Positions 60,558 through 64,000 of a stretch of 64,000 nt of DNA are shown in pieces. Below the pieces are notes generated by a model. The model saw only the letters and a list, made by a program, of their open reading frames with translations. It made no database searches and was not told the origin of the DNA. This stretch comes from Glycine soja (taxonomy: Eukaryota > Streptophyta > Magnoliopsida > Fabales > Fabaceae). The position numbers were made by a program, and so were the translations under genes. The stretch covers positions 9,410,204-9,474,203 of the forward strand of contig NC_041019.1 in NCBI RefSeq assembly GCF_004193775.1, read 5' to 3'. Each line of letters starts with the position of its first letter. The stretch's first letter is position 1.

Positions 60558-60753
60558 TATATGTTTTCATTTAAAACTAAGAACATTTATATGTCAAATG
60601 TAGAAAAAATCTAATATTAGTATCATTTTATATCTATTTCAATCTCAAGAGACGAATTTGAAAATATAGAAATAAATAAAAACGAAAAGTTTCCATCAAT
60701 GAATTACGTTCAAATTCAGTTGGCTACTTGTGCTAATAATGTCAACGAAGATA

Positions 60754-61020
60754 CCTTGGATCCAAAAGAAACTCCTTAGGAATGTAGTTGATGCCAACTC
60801 GGAGATCTGTAGTAGCTTCAAGATCAATGATTTTGAATGTATGAGTCTGTGATCCCAATGGTTTAAAAAATTGAGCTTAATTTGGATTAAGGATCTTTTT
60901 GCATTGGATAAAGTTAAGCAATCTTAAAATTCTTTACCTTCAAACAAAGTAATGTTCTATGACTTTATGTGGCTTTATATCCCTATGCACAATACCAGTA
61001 GACCGAAGACCATCCAATGC
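60754..61020 (-). pseudogene. STN7/STN8-like kinase exons, unit III copy
   Basis: The minus strand at about 61020-60939 reads STGIVHRDIKPHKV. It carries the same tandem duplication after HRDIK as unit I and is out of frame beyond it. About 60850-60754 reads [14 protein letters not shown]. The N-lobe exon would lie beyond the window. The shared duplication is a derived character grouping units I and III. Confidence 0.72.
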
Positions 61021-61184
61021 AAATAAGAATAAAATGTGCCTCATGATTATTTCAATGATTCTATTTTTTCTTTCCAATCCTTTGGGACTTAAACCTCGCC
61101 CAAAATTAATGTTTCAACCTAAAATTTGTGGCACCATCATTTGGTATGATATGAAGACTTTAGGCAATCATGATTTATACCATG

Positions 61185-61711
61185 TGATGAGAATCCTGAA
61201 ACTGGCCAAATACAGGCTAAAGGCCCAAGTGGAGAAGGATAAAGCCCCCGAGTGGAGAAGGATTAAGGCCCAAATGGAGAAGAATGAAGGCCCAGAGGCA
61301 GAGACGCTATCAAGACTATTAATTGTTGCTGAAGGCCCAAACTAATTTGAAGGCTTAAGTTAAATATGTTTTTTAGTTATAATTTTTATTTATTGTAATT
61401 TTGGCCCAAACTATTTAGAAGGCCAATGTCTATTTTTATCTTTTGTTCAGATACACTATAAGTATTGGTTTTTGTTTTCAATAAAGCAAACTCTTGGCAT
61501 TTGATAAAATTTGGTGAGAGTTTCTCTCTGGGTTCCTTGTTGAACCAATTATCAGACTTATCAAGGTAATCCTTGTGGCGTTTACCCTGACTTATCTTCC
61601 TTCACCGGAAGTGGCGTCAACCCTGACTTATCTTCCTTCACTGGAAGTAGCGTCATCCAAAAAACTCTATAGCCTGTATCAAGTGATCCGCTGCTAGTCA
61701 GGTTCACATCA
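61185..61711 (+). repeat. 5' LTR of gypsy deletion derivative
   Basis: 527 bp. A TATA-like ACTATAAGTA lies near 61450 and an AATAAAG polyadenylation-like signal near 61480. Confidence 0.92.
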
Positions 61712-62129
61712 TCTGGTATCAGAGCTTCGGCTCTTGATACAGGTTCTATCCTATCCTATCCTTTTTTTTTCTTTGTAATTTGTCTAGGTTCGTGTTTTTG
61801 TCCTTGTTCTGTTATTTGCGTTCTTGTTTCGTTCTTGTTTGCGTCTTGTGTTCTGTTATATGCATTCTTATTCTGGTTCTTGTCATGTTCTTGTTCTTGT
61901 TTCTCGTGTCTTTCACACTTTGTGTCAAAAAAAAAGTTGCAGAAATTTTGTAAAAAAAAAGTGGGTGTTTGATCTTTGAACACGAAATTGAGGCATTTAG
62001 AGGTGTTTTTTTTTAAAGAAAATCGTGGATCAGATCCCCTTATCTAGATTCTCCTCTGAATTCTGAGCGTTTTGATATATAGTGAGCCTCAAACGGGCAA
62101 CCGTAGCAAAAGTTATGAGCATTTGAAGT

Positions 62130-62430
62130 TTAATTGTCATATCTGTTATCTTATCTGTTATCCTATCTGTTATCTTATTTTTTATCATATCTGTTATCCA
62201 AATTAAATCTAATTTGTTATCCAAATTTGATCTGTTATCCAAATCAAATCAAAATTTGTTATCCAAATCAGATTTGTTGTCCAAATAAAATCAAGTCTAA
62301 TATGTTATCCAAATCAAATCCAATCTGCTATCCAAATCAAGTCTAATCTGTTATCCAAATCAAATCTAAATCCAAATCAAATCTAATCTGTTAACCAAAA
62401 TCAAATCTAATTTGTTATCCAAATTAAATC
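62130..62430. repeat. Degenerate tandem repeat, ctgttatccaaatcaaatcta units
   Basis: About a dozen imperfect 10-24 bp units in the untranslated leader of the gypsy derivative, beginning with (tctgttatctta)n and changing to ttatccaaatcaaatct. The 70-aa frames across it are artefacts. Confidence 0.85.
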
Positions 62431-62674
62431 TGCTACACAGTCTGTGATAATTAAACTGTCTTTCCTGTTATATACCTTGTGTGTCTAATTTGATTCATCC
62501 AGGAACTTAAGAGGGAGTGAGTGGTAAAAGGCAAGAGTGAAAACATCACACAAAAGCCTATATTGAGAGCATCAAACACGAGTGAACTACCATCAAAGAG
62601 AGAAACACGTGAGGAGAGTGTGGTGAGGTCCTGAATTTTTTTTAAATTACTACAAAATTCTTTGTTCCTTAATC

Positions 62675-63535
62675 ATGGCAGGAGCTGGTGACAATGGTGG
62701 TGTATATCATCAACTGGATGGATCTCAGCGCTTATTACTGGACGTGATGACTACACAAATGCAACGTTTGTTGAACCATAACAAAGAAGAGCTCTACAGG
62801 CGAATAGTCAAATCTTTCTTGTTTATTCTTAAACCTCTATCTCCTAGAGAAGTGTATGATGACCAAATCAAAATGAGAGAAAAGAGAGAACAAGAGAAAG
62901 AAAATAGTGAGGCACCACCACAGAGGAATAGGAAAAAGAAGAGTGATACACCCGAGGGAAAGAGTGATACACATAAGAGAGAGAGTGATACACATGAGAG
63001 AAAATTTAATTATTTTGCAGAGGTGAGTGAAGTGAGGAAAGTGTTACCTGCTCATGAACTACTCTATCTACAGTATTGCAAAGACAGTAAAATTTCTACT
63101 GATAATTCTAATGAGTTTACTATTTCTATTTCTCCTAGTGTTCAACCCTTATTGCAGGAATTTAAAAATGTCTTTCCTAAGGAGATTCCTCATGGACTGC
63201 CACCTTCAAGAGGCATAGAACATCAAGTTGATCTCCTTCCTAGAGTTTCATTGCCTAACAGGCTAACTTACAACAGCAAGCCCCTAGAGACTCAGCATAA
63301 GGATGCACAGGCCAAAGTTGAGTATGTGAAAAGATTGTATGACCAAGTGAAGGTGCAAATTGCAAAGAAGAATGAAAGCTATGCCAAGCAAGCCCACAAG
63401 AAAAGGAAGGAAGTGGTACTTGAACTCGGTGATGATCCTGGACATTTGAGGGCAAATGTTTTCCAAGAAGGAGGGAATGATGAGAATCCTGAAACTGGCC
63501 AAATACAGGCTAAAGGCACAAGTGGAGAAGGATGA
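62675..63535 (+). CDS. Fused gag / RT-start / integrase-tail ORF of gypsy derivative (286 aa)
   Basis: Begins MAGAGDNGGVYHQLDG after a long leader. Residues 1-120 are charged and gag-like, with a DTPEGKSDTHKRESDTHERK repeat. About 150-205 reads PLLQEFKNVFPKEIPHGL and LPPSRGIEHQVDLLP, the segment just before the reverse-transcriptase palm of gypsy elements. About 212-250 reads VEYVKRLYDQVKVQIAKK and YAKQAHKKRKEVVLELGD, from the integrase C-terminal region. The catalytic parts (YVDD, RNase H, integrase DDE) are missing, yet the frame is open through the junctions and into the 3' LTR. It has no enzymatic function. Whether the short fusion is made is unknown. Confidence 0.8.
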   Translation: MAGAGDNGGVYHQLDGSQRLLLDVMTTQMQRLLNHNKEELYRRIVKSFLFILKPLSPREVYDDQIKMREKREQEKENSEAPPQRNRKKKSDTPEGKSDTHKRESDTHERKFNYFAEVSEVRKVLPAHELLYLQYCKDSKISTDNSNEFTISISPSVQPLLQEFKNVFPKEIPHGLPPSRGIEHQVDLLPRVSLPNRLTYNSKPLETQHKDAQAKVEYVKRLYDQVKVQIAKKNESYAKQAHKKRKEVVLELGDDPGHLRANVFQEGGNDENPETGQIQAKGTSGEG

Positions 63536-63980
63536 AGGCCCAAATGGAGAAGAATGAAGGCCTAAAGGCAGAGATGCTATCAAGACTATTAATTGTTGCT
63601 GAAGGCCCAAACTAATTTGAAGACCCAAGTTAAATATGTTTTTTAGTTATAATTTTTATTTATTGTAATTTTGGCCCAAACTATTTAGAAGGCCCATGTC
63701 TATTTTAATCTTTTGTTCAGATACACTATAAATATTGGTTTTTGTTTTCAATAAAGGAAACTTTTGTCATTTGATAAAATTTGATGAGAGTTTCTCTCTG
63801 GGTTCCTTGTTGAACCAATTATCAGACTTATCAAGGTAATCCTTGTGGCGTCTACCCTGACTTATCTTCCTTCACCGGAAGTGGCGTCAACCCTGACTTA
63901 TCTTCCTTCACTGAAGTAGCGTCATCCAAAAAACTCTACAGCCTGTATCAAGCGATCCACTCCTAGTCAGGTTCACATCA
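63478..63980 (+). repeat. 3' LTR of gypsy deletion derivative
   Basis: 503 bp. The stop of the internal frame lies inside it. It is followed by CCATG and then unit III flank (ggagaataaaattca) to the window end. Confidence 0.92.
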
Positions 63981-64000
63981 CCATGGGAGAATAAAATTCA

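Larger units (their letters stand above)
61185..63980 (+). mobile_element. Ty3/gypsy deletion derivative, 2796 bp
   Basis: LTRs 61185-61711 (527 bp) and 63478-63980 (503 bp), TGATGAGAAT...TTCACATCA, with the target duplication CCATG (61180-61184 and 63981-63985). Unit I has the single CCATG at about 32487. The primer site TGGTATCAGAGC is at 61714-61725. The first LTR has about 24 bp extra within an imperfect (aagtggagaaggat) repeat near 61215-61270. The interior has one open frame combining gag-like, reverse-transcriptase start and integrase-tail sequence, so most of pol has been deleted. Confidence 0.93.

Overview
This window is AT-rich nuclear DNA of a flowering plant, most probably a legume of the soybean type. 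That is inferred from the gene families and transposon termini seen here; no species marker was searched. Almost everything is disease-resistance-gene repeats, transposable elements and broken host-gene fragments. No gene in the window other than one Ty1/copia polyprotein is clearly open from start to stop.

Left part (1-28.6 kb). Positions 1-2353 are a copy of 54946-57262 and represent the 3' flank of a resistance-gene unit lying mostly outside the window. A CACTA-type terminus lies at 3155, followed by three exons of a PHAF1/UPF0183-like gene (6.7-7.3 kb, minus). From about 7678 to 23078 lies a candidate 15.4-kb CACTA transposon with inverted ends and shared subterminal repeats. Inside it are fragments of a PDR-type ABCG transporter, a MAP kinase and possible plastid-protein exons, plus a complete but non-coding LTR retrotransposon (12267-19909, minus; 2258-bp LTRs, TSD CAAGC). 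Next come more resistance-gene 3' flank copies (23.7 and 26.2 kb), a foldback element and a decayed kinesin-12 fragment (27.3-28.5 kb, minus).

Right part (28.6-64 kb). A unit is present about three times (unit I from about 28.6 kb, unit II from 43.1 kb, unit III from 57.6 kb). It consists of flank DNA, exons of an STN7/STN8-like chloroplast kinase on the minus strand, and a single-exon RPM1-like CC-NB-LRR gene on the plus strand. The NB-LRR of unit I (39373-42065) has a single frameshift. That of unit II (46363-54114) has a nonsense codon, a frameshift and a full-length copia element in its LRR. Unit III runs off the window before its NB-LRR.

Comparing the three units gives empty and filled sites for five LTR-element insertions, four of them with exact 5-bp duplications: a 2.3-kb solo LTR shared by units I and III, a copia deletion derivative only in unit I, a 425-bp solo LTR only in unit II, the copia in NB-LRR 2, and a gypsy deletion derivative only in unit III. 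Together they give a relative history: unit II split first, and I and III share a later common ancestor.

No tRNA, rRNA or CRISPR was seen. All alignments and substitution counts were made by eye.
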